Shown: piece after piece, positions 20,732 to 31,639 of the stretch
How the letters are laid out: each line of letters opens with the position of its first letter
How positions within the stretch are numbered: position 1 is the stretch's first letter
Assembly (NCBI GenBank): GCA_004431415.1
Contig: QPMI01000034.1
Span: 30,753-94,752, forward strand
Direction: 5' to 3'
Source of the DNA: Cyanophora paradoxa
Lineage: Eukaryota; Glaucocystophyceae; Cyanophorales; Cyanophoraceae
DNA: 64,000 nt
Made by a program: the position numbers and the translations under genes
The notes under the pieces: model-generated
The model's database searches: none
Seen by the model: only the letters and a program-made list of their open reading frames with translations
Told to the model about the DNA's origin: nothing

Positions 20732-21960
20732 CTAGCGTGGGGAGGAGGAAGGCGGGGGCTGCGGGCCCCGCTCGTGGCCCGGGTAGGCGCTGAAGAGGAC
20801 GGGGCTGTGGACCGACTGCAGGGGCTGCAGGGAGGCCACGGGGGGCAGGGGGACCGACGCGCCGGAGACGAGGGAGGAGGGCGGCGGGAGGGGAGGGGGG
20901 AGGGGCGGGGGGAGGTGCGGGGGGAGGGGCGGCGGGGCGGCGCTGGGGTCGTGGTGGTGGTGCATGGCGGGGCCCATCTCGGGGAGGTGCGGCGACTGCG
21001 CGTAGTGCCCGTGCATGACGATGGAGCGCAGGTCCTCGAGGCTCACCGCCTCGTCCCGGTGCTGCCGCCCCCTCAGCGGCCGCGCCCGCATAGCAAGGGG
21101 CGGGGCCGCGCACGCGGAGGATGCTGGATATCGCCTGGAAGCGGCCCAGGGCGTCGTTGAGGACCTCCATCGGCGAGTTGTAGCGGATGTGGTAGAGCTT
21201 CAGCTCGTTGCGGAGCATGCGCACGAGCTCCGCAATGCGCGTGAACTCGTTCGCCTGCAGCGTGAAGCCCTCCGCATGGAACGACTCCCGCAGACCGCCG
21301 CCCCCGCCGTTCTGCCGCTTCTGCTCCTGCGGCGGCTCGTCGTCGTCCAGGTTGTCGCTCGCCCTCCGCTTGTACGTGCGAGCCGCCTGCGAGCCGCCCG
21401 CCTGGAACTCCGCCCGCACATTCTCCGGCACCTTATCGCAGGCCGCGAGGTGCTGCTTCATCCGCGTCGTGTTCTTGCGCTGCGGCGGGCGGTGTCACGC
21501 TGGAGGTCGCCAGCAGGCGTTGCGATCGAGAAAACGGGGTGGCGGGCGCGAAGTGGCTTAGCTAGCTTCTGGATTATCGGGCCAGCGTGCGCAGGGGCGG
21601 AACGAGATGGATGGGCGCGCGCGCGGTCACCTTCAACCTCCACTTGCCGCAATGAAGGCAGATCACAGGGCCGAACTCTTTATCTTTCTCGGGGAGCTCG
21701 AAATGGTCGTCTGTCTTGAACGTCGACCTCGAGCTCTTACGGCGCTGCTGGTCCGGCTGCTGGTCCCGATCCTCCTCGCCCGAAGGCGACTCTCCATCGT
21801 GCCCCAGCGCATCAGCGTCAATGGAAGCGCTCGGCCTCCGAGTTGGCAGGGTTGGAGGCATCGGCAACGGCTGCGGCCGCCATCCAGTGTCGGGAAGGGT
21901 TCGAGGCGAAGAGTCCAGGGTGTCGGAAATCGGTGGGTGTAAAGAGCTTGATGAGCTCAT
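20732..21960 (-). CDS. BED-type zinc-finger protein
   Basis: Starts at an ATG at 21960 (MSSSSSLHPPISDTLDSSPR). After a disordered Ser/Pro region, exon 1 ends EFGPVICLHCGKWRLKVT. After an intron the next exon continues RKNTTRMKQHLAACDKVPEN, so C-x2-C and H-x4-C complete a BED-like zinc finger. Then comes a helical region, FTLQANEFTRIAELVRMLRN, followed by ELKLYHIRYNSPMEVLNDAL. The C-terminus has a short His run and many Pro residues. BED fingers bind DNA and occur in chromatin factors and in hAT transposases. No transposase core is visible, so a host transcription factor is likelier. It shares a promoter region with the Arf-like gene at 22205. Confidence 0.65.
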
Positions 21961-22067
21961 CTCCAGCTTTCGCCGGTGTCGCCAAGAAAACTCTCGATCG
22001 CTAAGCTCTGTTCAATGGGTACCCATTGTCCAGGAACTTTCCCATTTCCCTCGGGAAATTTGGAGAA

Positions 22068-22100
22068 TTTCCCGCAGGCGGCGGCTGGTGAATTTCCCGC
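22068..22100 (+). promoter_or_regulatory. Two E2F-like sites (TTTCCCGC)
   Basis: TTTCCCGC occurs at 22068-22075 and 22093-22100, each within the repeated string AATTTCCCGCAGGCG. They lie between the divergent BED-finger and Arf-like genes. The match to the E2F/DP consensus TTTSSCGC is exact. Binding is inference. Confidence 0.4.
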
Positions 22101-22204
22101 AGGCGCCGGCGGCAGTAGTACTATCCTATAGGCTATAGCGAGCCTACAGCTGCTGGGCCGCCGATCGCAATCAGCGCTGCTAGATAGATCTGCGGCCGCC
22201 TGCG

Positions 22205-24810
22205 ATGGGGCACGCACAGAGCGCCATTGGGCGGGCGTTCGACGCGACGGCGCGCACGGTCTTCAAAGGGCGCAAGATCCGCGTGGTCATGGTCCGCTTC
22301 GCGCCCTCTGCCTGCGGCGTCCGCCCCCGATCCGCGCCCTATAGCTGGGCCTCCGCCGATGCAGCGTCGCGGCACGTACGCGCGCCTAGTCTCCGCTCAC
22401 GCTTCCCCGGGCGCAGGTCGGCCTGGACTCGGTACGCGGACATATGCCCCTGCGTGTGCCGTCGACGTCCTGCGCCAATGCATGTCCTGCGCCAATGCAT
22501 ATCGGCATGACCGGTACCGCCGACTCCACGCCTAGATCTAGATCTGTGTGGGGCGCCGATGCTGGCCTGCCGGCCGCGGGCCATAGCTAAGCGCTCCTGC
22601 AGGGAGGGAAGTCGACGGTGCGGCGCCGACGCGTCTGGCCAGCGCCACAGCGCGCGGTCCGGCGCGCGCGAGGGCCGCGGACATTCTGATTTGGCTTGGC
22701 GGGCGGCGGTGCGCGCGCAGGTGCTGTACCGGTTGAAGCTCGGCGAGATCGTCACGACGATTCCGACGTGAGGGCGCCGGCTCGGGGCGCGGCCGGGCCC
22801 CCCCGTCGCCGACGCTCCGCGGCGCGCGGGGGCGGCAGGATCGGCTTCAACGTGGAGGAGGCGAAGGCGGACGGCGTGACGGTCACCTCGTGGGACATCA
22901 GCACCCGCGGCACCGTCCGCCCGCCCCGCCCCAGCGTCGGCCTCGCCGCCGATCGCTGCCCGCTCCCCTGCGCGGCCCGCAGATCCGGCCCCTGTGGTGC
23001 GCCCCTCCCCCCCCCCCCCCTTCCCCCCCCCTCCCAAAGCCGGGGCGGGGATGGACGCGCGGGGGGGCAGGCGGTACTACTTCAACGGGGTGGCGGCGCT
23101 CATCTACGTGGTGGACGCCACCGACCGCGACCGCCTCGCCGCCTCCCTCGACGAGCTCTTCAGGCGCGCCCGCCCCGGCGCCCCCGCCCCGCGCCGCCGG
23201 CCCCTGAGGCAGCGGGCGGGGGGGTAGGGTGCTCTCGGAGGTGGAGCTTGAGCAAGCAGTGCTGACAGTCTTCTGCAACAAGCGCGACGTCCCGCGCTCC
23301 ATGACAGGCGACGAGCTCCGCGCCAGGCCCGCCCCCGCGCCCCCGCGCGCCCTCTGGCGGGGGCCGGGGCTCACGCGCCGGGGGCCGCAGGATGGAGGAG
23401 CGGGAGGAGCGGCAGCTGCGGGACCTGCGGGGGCGGCCGTGGCGGGTCTTCGAGACGGTGGCGACGACGGGCGCCGGCATCAAGGAGGCCCTCGAGTGGA
23501 CCGCCGACGCCGTCGCCCGCCAGCTCGTCCGCACCCCCCGCCCCCCGCCCAGCCCCGCCCGCCCCTCAGCCGGCCCCGCCGGCGCAGGCGGCGGAGCAGG
23601 GGGCGGCGGAGGGCGTCGGGGGCGTGCAGCGCCTCACGGAGAAGCAGCTCGGCCTGCCGCCCCTCGTCGCCGTCCGCCCCGCCCCGCCCCGCCCCGGGCC
23701 TCTTCCCGCGCCCCACCGACGGGCCGCAGCGGGGGGACCCGACGACGGAGACGGCGGCGCAGGCGGCGCAGGCCATCGACGAGTCCCGCCGCCGCACCCG
23801 TGCCAACTTCGCCCCGGGGTCCGCCCCGCCCCGCCGCTCGCGCCCTCCCCGGCCCGTCCAAGCCCGGCTCGACCGCCGGGCTGCGGGCAGGTGGTTCCGG
23901 GACTTCGAGGCGAGCAACGGGAAGACGGACGGGCAGCTACGGGAAGACTTCGAGCAGGGCCGCCTCACCTACGACACCCTCGGCCACGGCACCATGGTCC
24001 CCGCCCCCCGCCGCCCCAGGCCCGCCCCGGCCGACGCGCCGCAGATCCGCGTGATGTGGATGCTGCTCTCCGAGTCGGCGGCGGAGCGGGCGGAGAAGGG
24101 CCAGGGGCGGCGGCGCGCCGTGGACGCGATCCTCGGGGGCGTGGAGGCGGCGCACCGGCGCTCGGGCCTCGTCTTCCACCTGACCCTCACCTACTTCTGG
24201 CTCCAGCTCGTCGACCTCGCCGTCCACTCCCCGCCCCACGCCCCGTCCGCCCCGCCCCTCCCCCCTCCTGCTGCCCGCCTCGGCCGACGCCCCCGGGGCC
24301 GCCCGGCGCAGGGGCAAGGAGGAGGAGGACGCGGCGCGGGCCGAGCAGCTGCAGCTCGAGGCCCGCGCCGCCCCACCCGCCCGCCGGCCCGCCGGATCCG
24401 AGCTGAGCGGCCGGCGCGCGCAGGCGGCGTGCGAGGCGGAGCCGCACATGGCCGCCTTCCGGCGCTTCCTCGTCGCCAACCGCTTCCTCGCCGACGACGT
24501 GCCCCGCCTCCTCCCCCGCTCCCGCCCCCGGCCCCCGGCCCCCCGGCCCCGCGCGCTCAGCTTTCCCTCCAGGGCCTGCCGGTCAGCTTCTACTCGCACG
24601 AGCTGATCTTCCGGGACCCGCGCTCCCCCGCCGAGTTCGTCCTCCCCGACCTCAGGGTACCCCCCGCCCCGCCCCTCCCACGGCCCCTCCCACGGCCTCG
24701 AGCCTCGACGGCGGGCGTGACGGGGCGCGCAGCCCCTCCCCTCCATCCTCTCCTTCAGCCGCAAAACCCTCCTCCGCCCGCCCCGCCGCCTCCCCGCCAA
24801 GCCCGCCTGA
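22205..24810 (+). CDS. Arf-like GTPase with degenerate G3 motif, fused to a C-terminal helical domain
   Basis: N-terminal Arf-like domain: MGHAQSAIGRAFDATARTVF has Gly2 for possible myristoylation. The P-loop is spliced as VGLDS/GGKST, switch I is GEIVTTIPTIGFNVEEAK, and IRPLW/RYYFNG, YVVDATDRDR, FCNKRDVP and ETVATTGAG follow. The usual G3 DVGGQD is DISTRG, lacking the catalytic Gln. Exons: 22205-22291, 22417-22431, 22603-22617, 22721-22767, 22839-22914, 22983-22996, 23071-23163, 23228 onward. The intron at 23164 has a GC donor. The frame stays open through 23588-23671, 23730-23818, 23891-23996 and from 24045, into a second domain with HGTM/IRVMWMLLSESAAE, HLTLTYFWLQLVDLA, AFRRFLVANRFLADD and SFYSHELIF...FVLPDLRPLP. 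That second part resembles a conserved uncharacterised bacterial and eukaryotic family, recalled by pattern only. It ends at TGA 24808-24810. Confidence 0.7.
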
Positions 24811-24991
24811 CCCGAGCTCGGAGCGCCGCCCGCCCGCCCCCGCCCGGGCCCCATCCCCCAGCAACGAGAATGCTTGCGCGCGTCTGTTGGCAAGAGCACA
24901 CAGGGAAGAGGGGCCTGGGAGACTCGAAAGTTCGGGGTGCGCGGTGGGAAGAGGGAAGGGTGCAGGGGAGAAGGGCAGGGCGCAGGGGGTG

Positions 24992-27014
24992 TTAGAAGGC
25001 GCGGGAGATGTCGTCGGCGGCGGCGAGGTAGTCGGCGAGCTCGCGCTGGACGACGGTCTCCGTGAACTCGGGGAAGTCCCCGAAGAAGGGGTGCCGCAGC
25101 AGGTCGGCCGCCGTCACCGCCCCGCCGGCCTCCCCGCGGCACGCCCGCAGGATGTGGGCCAGCACAGGGCTCACCCCCAGCTCCCCGATCCCCGGCAGCT
25201 CCGGCCGCGCGCGCGCCGCCCGCTCCGCCGCCGCCGCCTCCTTGCGCCGCCCCGCCTCCGTCACCTTCTTCGCCTCCTCCGCCGCCCGCGCCGCCAGCCG
25301 GTTCGCCGACGCCGCGGGGGCCGCCGCGCCCGCCTTCGTGGGCCAGCGGCGCGCCGCCTCGCCCTCCCACTCCTCGTCCTCCTCCTCCTCGCCGGCCCAG
25401 AGGCCGTAGACGTGCGCGGGGGCCCGTGGTAGACCGAGTGCGGCGGGAAGGAGCTGCGCGCGGCGGCGGCGCCGGGGCCGGAGGCGGGCGGGCCCCGGGC
25501 CGCGCCAGCCGGAGCCGGGCTGCGGGGCGGGGGCGGGGGCGCCGGGGCGCTTGGGGACGACGCCGGAGAGCATGGAGACGAGGAGGTCGGCGAACTGGCG
25601 CAGCAGCGCCCCCTCCATCTGCCGCGCGAAGAGCTGCCCCTCGGGGCCCATCCCGGGCGCGTTCCGCCCGGGCCGCTCGGGGCCCCACGCCAGGTTGCGG
25701 AGGGTGAGGCGCCAGCCGCCGCCGGAGATCCAGACGGAGGCGGGGCCGACGGGCCGCTGGAGGGTCAGCGTGCAGCGCCCGAGGAGGTCGTCGAGGGCGC
25801 GGAGGAGCTCGCGGGCCCAGAAGCGGAAGAGGATCTGGTCCTCGGGGATGGGCCCGCCGCGGCGGAGGAGGGCGGCGAGGGAGCGGGAGGCGGGGAGGTG
25901 CTCGGTGAAGAAGAGGACGGCGCTCGGGTCCGTGACGTCGTCCGAGCCGAGGTAGCGGGGCACGCGCGGCGAGAGCGCCAGCTGCCGGTGCGCGTCGAAC
26001 GTCCGGAACACCGCGCACGACACGTGGTACGGCACCTGCCCGCCCCGCGCCAGGTCGGGCCCGCGCCGGCGGGGCGGGGCGGGCGGGGCGGGGGGCGCGC
26101 ACGCCGACGCGGGGGACGCGGAGGATCTCGACCTTGATGCCGCTGTCGGTGGCGGAGCCGGCGACGCGCTGCATCCCGTGCTCCATCTCCGCCAGCACCA
26201 CCGGCTTCTTGTCCCGGTCCCGGTAGAACGCCTCCCGCACCTGGCCCCGCCCCCTCGCCATCGGCGGCCGCCCGCGCCGCCGCCCGGGCGGGGGCGCACC
26301 TGGTAGCGGCCGAACTCGGCGTCGATCTCGGCGGCGTGGCGGCGCTGGTAGGCGAACGGGTCGGGCGGGAGCACGCTCGACGGGCCGTCCCCGCGCTTCT
26401 GCTCCTCGTCCGCCGCCGGCCGCAGGCGGTCCCAGAAGAAGAGCCGGTTCTCCTCGTCCTCCAGGCGCTGCTGGCCGGGCGCCTTCCCGCCGTCGGAGAT
26501 CGCCGCGTGGATGTCGCCACCGGCGTTGCGTATGCCCTGCACCAGCGCCAGCACCTGCTCCGCCGTCGCCTCGTCCATCTGCTCGATCTTCCACGCGTGC
26601 ACCATGTCCGCCACGTCCTGCGCGGCGCTCGGCTCGCGCGGCCGAGGGGGCGGGTCGGCGGGCAGGAGTCACCTGGGCTCGCTCGAGGCAGTCCCCAAGC
26701 AGCCTGGCGCATGCCTTCGAGTAGTCGCGGTTGTAGCGGTGCATGAGCAGCTCAAGGAAGACGTTCCAAGTAAACATCTCCCGCGGCTTGCGCCCCGTCC
26801 ACAGCTTCAGCAGGTCCACGCGGTCGCTCTCCAGGATCTTGCCGTGCTGCTGCAGCAGGTCCACGAAGGCCGCCCAGTGAGCGTCCGTGGAGAGGGCCTC
26901 CATCCCGCCCGCGGCGCGTCGGAACAGCTCTCGGATGGGCTCCAGAGCGTCCCTCATCCCGCCGGAAGGCGCTCCGGGCGCGTGCTCCGCTGGGGGCGCG
27001 CTGGCAGCGAGCAT
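24992..27014 (-). CDS. Protein-kinase-like protein lacking catalytic motifs (pseudokinase)
   Basis: Starts at an ATG at 27014 (MLAASAPPAEHAPGAPSGGM). A helical N-terminal region (MEALSTDAHWAAFVDLLQQH, MFTWNVFLELLMHRYN) precedes a kinase-like fold. Seen: AVLFFTEHLPASRSLAALLR (hinge and alphaD), ILFRFWARELLRALDDLLGR (alphaE), then SVWISGGGWRLTLRNLAWGP where kinases carry HRDxKxxN and DFG. Near the end is VTAADLLRHPFFGDFPEFTE, a typical kinase C-lobe ending. No HRD Asp or DFG Asp is visible, so catalysis is unlikely; a scaffold role is inferred. A long Ala/Glu/Arg helix lies before the final block. Stop TAA at 24992. It converges on the Arf-like gene, 182 bp away. Confidence 0.6.
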
Positions 27015-27330
27015 TTTTTTTGAACTGAGGCGCGCCCAACGGCCCTAGCTGCGGCTGCTCAAAGAGCCAGTTGCCTACGCCTGTCTACTGAATAAGCGTG
27101 GCCGCGAGGCTGGGCGTCGCTCGCTGGCTGGGCGGTTCAAACACAAGAGCACGCGGGTTCGACTCGGGCCCGTGGCACATTTTCGTGGCGGGCAGAACGC
27201 CGGCGCCCGTGAATGAGGAGGCCCTGACGCGCACTATCGTAGTACGGAGAAGTGATCGACAAAGAAGCATGGCGAAGCCAGGTACACGCACGTCCCCCTC
27301 GCGCCCGGCCGCCCCCGCGGAAACTCGGCG

Positions 27331-27950
27331 TCAGGTCATCTGGTCGCCGTCGTGGTGAGCGGAGACAGTCCAAGCAAAGTCGGTGCGACGGTCGCCCGAT
27401 CGGCCGCTTATGAAATCGACCCGAATTCGCGTCGCAGGCGCGTCAGAGCCGCCCACAACGACGACGTACGAACATCCGTTGCGTAGGATGTTTCAATCGC
27501 GCGTTGACCCCTCTGCGCAGCTCGCCCGCGACGTCGCCTGGTGAGACGGCAACCGGCTCTTCGCTGTCGTCAGCACCGGCGACCGTACGTCGTCGCTATC
27601 GTCATAAGTGCCACAGAAGAGCGATCGTATTGACGCCGCGCGCGCCCGCGCAAGCAGGACGCCGCCCCCGGTCCCCCGCATGCAACCCCTGCAGCTGGCG
27701 ACGAGGATCCATTGGCGAGCTTGAAGCGCAGGCTGCACGGGTTCTCGCAGAACCTAGGTGAGCACGCGCGCGTAACACGCCAACGAGACACGCTCACGGG
27801 CTTGCCAGAGTCTGTTGTGCTCAACACGAGCTCGATCGTCCCGCGCTTGAATGCGGCGTCCAGCTCCCAGCAGCTGCGTCCCAAGTCGCCCGGCCTGAGC
27901 ACGCACTCTTCATCTTCATTCTACTCGGTGACTGGATCTGCGAGCTCCCC
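27331..27950 (-). CDS. Possible multi-exon gene, function unknown
   Basis: Between the kinase-like gene and the OXR1-like gene, minus-strand fragments with coherent composition can be read. One is VLRPGDLGRSCWELDAAFKR, then GTIELVLSTTDSGKP. A probable intron leads to VLREPVQPALQARQWILVAS. The last exon has NILRNGCSYVVVVGGSDAPA, TRIRVDFISGRSGDRRTDFA and a TGA at 27331-27333. The strand pattern suggests a small beta-rich protein. Start codon and middle exons were not resolved, so this is tentative. Confidence 0.35.
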
Positions 27951-27986
27951 AACAGCCTCCGGATTGCGTGCGTCACGAGTGGCGCC

Positions 27987-30900
27987 ATGCAGTTCTGCGC
28001 GCCCAAGCCGCGCCGCGCAGGGTCGACCTCGTGGAGCGGGAACCTGGGGTCCTCGCTCAGCGCTCAGATGGCGCCCACGGCGCCGCCGCCGTCGCCGATC
28101 AACCCACCAGCAGCGACGCAGCCGGCGCCATCCGCGCCGCAGCCGGCGGCCCCGGCGTCGCCGGAGCGGCCGGCGCCGACGGCCCCGGCGCCGACGGTGG
28201 AGGACGTGTCGCTGGCGCCGGCGATGGGCGCGACGACGCCGCTGCCGCCGCCGGAGGCGACGTCGATGGCGCACTCGGCGCCGGTGACGCCGATGCTGGG
28301 GCCGCTGAACGTGCCGCGGGAGGCGGAGCGGACGCACTCGGAGTCGCAGGGGGAGGCGCCGGCGGTGCACGAGGTGAAGGCGGGGGACACGCTGGCCGGC
28401 ATCGCCCTGCACCACGGCCTTTCCAAGGGCGAGCTCATGCGCACCAACCGCCTCTTCTCCGAGCACGTCTACCGCGGCCAGGCACGCCCGCCCCCCGCCG
28501 ACCGGCGGCCTCGGCGCCGGCTGACGCGGGGCGGCAGATCCTGTTCGTCCCGCGGGGGCGCCGGAAAGAGTCGTCGGCGGAGGCGGCGGCCATCGAGGCC
28601 TCGCTCGCCGCCCGCCAGGCCCGCGCCTCCGACGGCGGCGGCACCCCGCGCCTCCGGCCCCGCACCCCGACGGGGGTCCGCCCCCTCCTCCCGCGCCCCC
28701 GCCGCGTTCTCGGCGGGAGGGGCTCTGACGCGGGGCCGCAGTCGAGCGTGTCGGAGCGGGTGCTGCGGCCGGTCGGGGAGACGCCGAGCCTGCTGTCGCT
28801 GCGGGGCATCGAGGGCGGGCTGCCGGGGACGGAGAGCCCGGCGGAGGAGGCGCCGCCCGAGTCGCACGACATCACCTTCATCAACTCGGCGTGCCCCTCC
28901 CCGCCCCGCCACCGCCACCGCCAGCGCCGCCACCACTCCATGCGCCACCGCCGCCGCACCTCGCGCGAGCGCGCCGCCCTCGCCGACATCTTCGGGCCGG
29001 GCGCCGTCCTGGAGAGCTCCAGCGGCAGCGGCGGCGAGTCGCCCAGCGGCTCCGACGCCTCCTACAACTCGGCCCCGGAGACCGACCCGAACGCCCCGGG
29101 GCGGCCCTTCCGGCGGCACCCCTCGTTCCTCTCGCAGCTCGACAAGGCCGCCCTCGCCGCCGCGGGGGGCCTCCACCACGCCGCCTCGAACCCCGCGGCG
29201 CCGGCGACGCGGGGCGGCGGGCGGGGCGACGTCTGGAAGGGGGCAAGCGTGATCTTCTGCCCGGCGGAGGACGCGCAGGTCAAGGGCGTCCTCACCGTCT
29301 CGCCGACCCTCGTCATCTTCGAGGCCCGCCGCCCCGCCCGGTGCCCGGCCCTCCGCGCGCCCCTGACGCGCCGCGCAGCCGTACGAGCACGACAGCGTCG
29401 TCCGCGAGCGCGGCCTCGTCAGCAGCCAGGCCCGCCCCGCCCCGCCCCGCCCCCGCCCCCGCCCCCGCCCCGGCGGCTGACGCGCACGGGGGCGGCAGGT
29501 CTGCATGGACGCGGCGTCGATCGTGCGGGTGCGGCTGGTGCAGGGCCCGCCGGCGGCGGAGGACTGGGCGGCGCTGCGGCGGCGGATGCCGCCGGCGGGG
29601 ATGGAGGCGGGGGAGCCCGAGGCGCCGGCGGAGGGCCCCGAGTACGACGGGAGCAGCACGAGCGGCGGCGACCCGAGCATCACCCGCAGCAGCGGCGACC
29701 CCTCCATCAACAAGCGCGCCCCCGAGGCCGCCGCCGCCGGCCACCTCGCCGACGTTGCCGAGGAGGGCGGCGCCGGCTCCGGCGGGGAGGAGGTGGAGAT
29801 GGAGCGGGGCGGGCGGGGCCGGGAGCGGCTCCTCTCGACGGGGGCCGGCGTGAGCGGCCTCTCGTCGAACGCCGCCGCCGACGCCGACCACTTTATCGCC
29901 ACCCACGGCGAGGTCTCCTTCGCCCCGCGCCCCGCCCACACGCCCCAGCTCCACCCAGCCCCCGCCCCCGCCGCCCCCGCCCCGCCCCCTCGACATCCCG
30001 CCCACGCCGCAGCTCTCCGCCTCGCCGCCCCCCTCGCCGCGCCAGGGCGGCCCCGCCCCGCACCCCGCGGCCGAGGCGCACCTTGGGACGCTCCACACGC
30101 ACCCGCCGGCGGCCACGCGCTCCCGGGGCGGGCCAAGATGGTCCCCGCGCCCCGCCCCCGGTCGTCCCGCTGCAGCCCGAGCGCATGCTCTGGCTCTGCC
30201 TCGCCTGGCGGGGCGCCCCGGGGCCCTCCCCCCCGCCCCCCGCCCCCGGGGGCGGGAAGCGCCCGCAGAGCCCGACCTTCTACGCCTTCTTCGCCGGCGT
30301 CCAGCAGACGTGCGCCCGCCCCCGCCCCGCCGCCCGCCCGCCCCGCCTCTGCCGCGCGGACCGAGGCGGCGGGCAGGATGCTGGAGGCGTACACGGCGCT
30401 CTGGGCGGTCGTGGACGACGCGTGCCGCCGGCGGAGCCTGCGCGCCGCGCGGCGGCAGCGGGCCGACTCGGGGCCGGCCGAGAAGAAGCCCGAGCGGGAG
30501 CGGGAGAAGGCGCGGCGCTCGCTGGACCTGCCGGCCAAGGAGGCGCCGCCGCCGCCGCGGGAGACGGGCGGGGCGGGGAGCGCGGCGGCCCGGGCGCTGC
30601 TGAGCGCGCCGCACGTGCCGCTCCTCTCCGACAAGTCCTCCGCCATCAACCCCGACATCGCCGCCCAGGCGCCACCCCCCCCCCCCCCCCCCCCCCGCCC
30701 GCCCCGCCCGGCACCCGCCCCCCGCCCCCGCTGATCCCCCGGCGGCCCCTCCCGCAGATCGGGCAGCGGCTGCCGAAACGGTACCAGGGGGCGGACTGGC
30801 ACCTGCTGTACAGCACGGAGAAGCACGGGATCTCGCTGAAGACGTTCTACGCGCGGACGGACGACATGGGCCCGACGGTGCTGGTCGTCCGGGACCGCAC

Positions 30901-31577
30901 CGGGGGCGTCTTCGGGGCCTTCTGCGCGGAGAGCTGGCAGATCTCCCCCAAGTACTTCGGCGGCGGCGAGGCCTTCCTCTGGGTCCTCCGGCGCCCCGCC
31001 CCCGACGCCCCCGCCCCCGCCAAGCCCCGCGTCGAGGCCCGCCCCCGCCCCCCGCCGCCCCCGCCCCCGCCGGCGCGGCTGACGGGGAGGCAGGTGTTCG
31101 GGTGGAGCCACAAGAACGAGTACTTCCAGCTCGGCAAGGAGGACTCCCTCGCCATCGGCGCCGGGTCCGCCCCGCCCTCCCGCGCCCTTGCGGCCCGCCC
31201 CCGCCCCGCCTCACGGTCCGCGCAGGGGCCACTTCGGCCTCTGGGTCGACGCCGAGTTCGAGAACGGTGCGCCGCCGCTCCCCGGGGGGCGATCCCCTTC
31301 CCGCCCCGCCCCGCGGGCCTGAGCCGGCCGCGCCGGCAGGCACGAGCGGCGCGTGCGACACCTTCGACTCCCCGCCCCTCGCCTCCACGACCGAGTTCCA
31401 GGCCCGCCCCGCCCCGCCCCGCCGGATCGTGGAGCCGGCCGTCCGCTGAGGCCGCGACAGATTGTCACGTTCGAGGCGTGGGGCTTCCGGGACAGGCCCA
31501 TCCACAACGCCTCCCTGCGCGCCGCCCTCCGCGCACAGCAGACCAGCCTCGGCTTTGGCGGCGGGCGTCGGCGGTAG
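27987..31577 (+). CDS. OXR1/NCOA7-like protein: LysM, GRAM-like and TLDc domains
   Basis: Starts at 27987. After a Pro/Ala-rich leader, residues about 125-175 form a LysM domain (VHEVKAGDTLAGIALHHGLS, then ILFVPRGRR across a GC-donor intron at 28482). A GRAM-like segment follows: DVWKGASVIFCPAEDAQVKG then VLTVSPTLVIFE. After an acidic Ser-rich linker, the TLDc domain spans the last exons: LPKRYQGADWHLLYSTEKHG, TVLVVRDRTGGVFGAFCAES, VFGWSHKNEYFQL, GHFGLWVDAEF and VTFEAWGF. It ends at TAG 31575-31577. LysM-GRAM-TLDc order is that of animal OXR1/NCOA7, which protect against oxidative stress and bind V-ATPase; the same role is inferred. At least five introns have GC donors (28482, 29325, 29430, 30669, 31402). 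Confidence 0.85.
30671..30697 (+). repeat. Poly-C tract inside an OXR1-like gene intron
   Basis: A run of more than 20 C in the intron starting at 30669. Other long C runs lie near 15150-15180, 19050-19070 and 23005-23035. Such runs are also prone to sequencing error. Confidence 0.7.
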
Positions 31578-31639
31578 ATCTTGAGGTCGTGTAAATGAAG
31601 TGCATGCGCATGGGAAAGGTGTCGTAGAGCTCGCAAAGT

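Noticed and set aside
20732-21960. hAT transposase
   Set aside because: A BED finger is present, but no hAT catalytic or dimerisation region follows; the C-terminus is His/Pro-rich.
27100-27185. tRNA-like GGGTTCGACTC string
   Set aside because: The T-loop-like motif is present, but the flanking bases do not pair as a T stem and no matching acceptor stem or D arm could be drawn.
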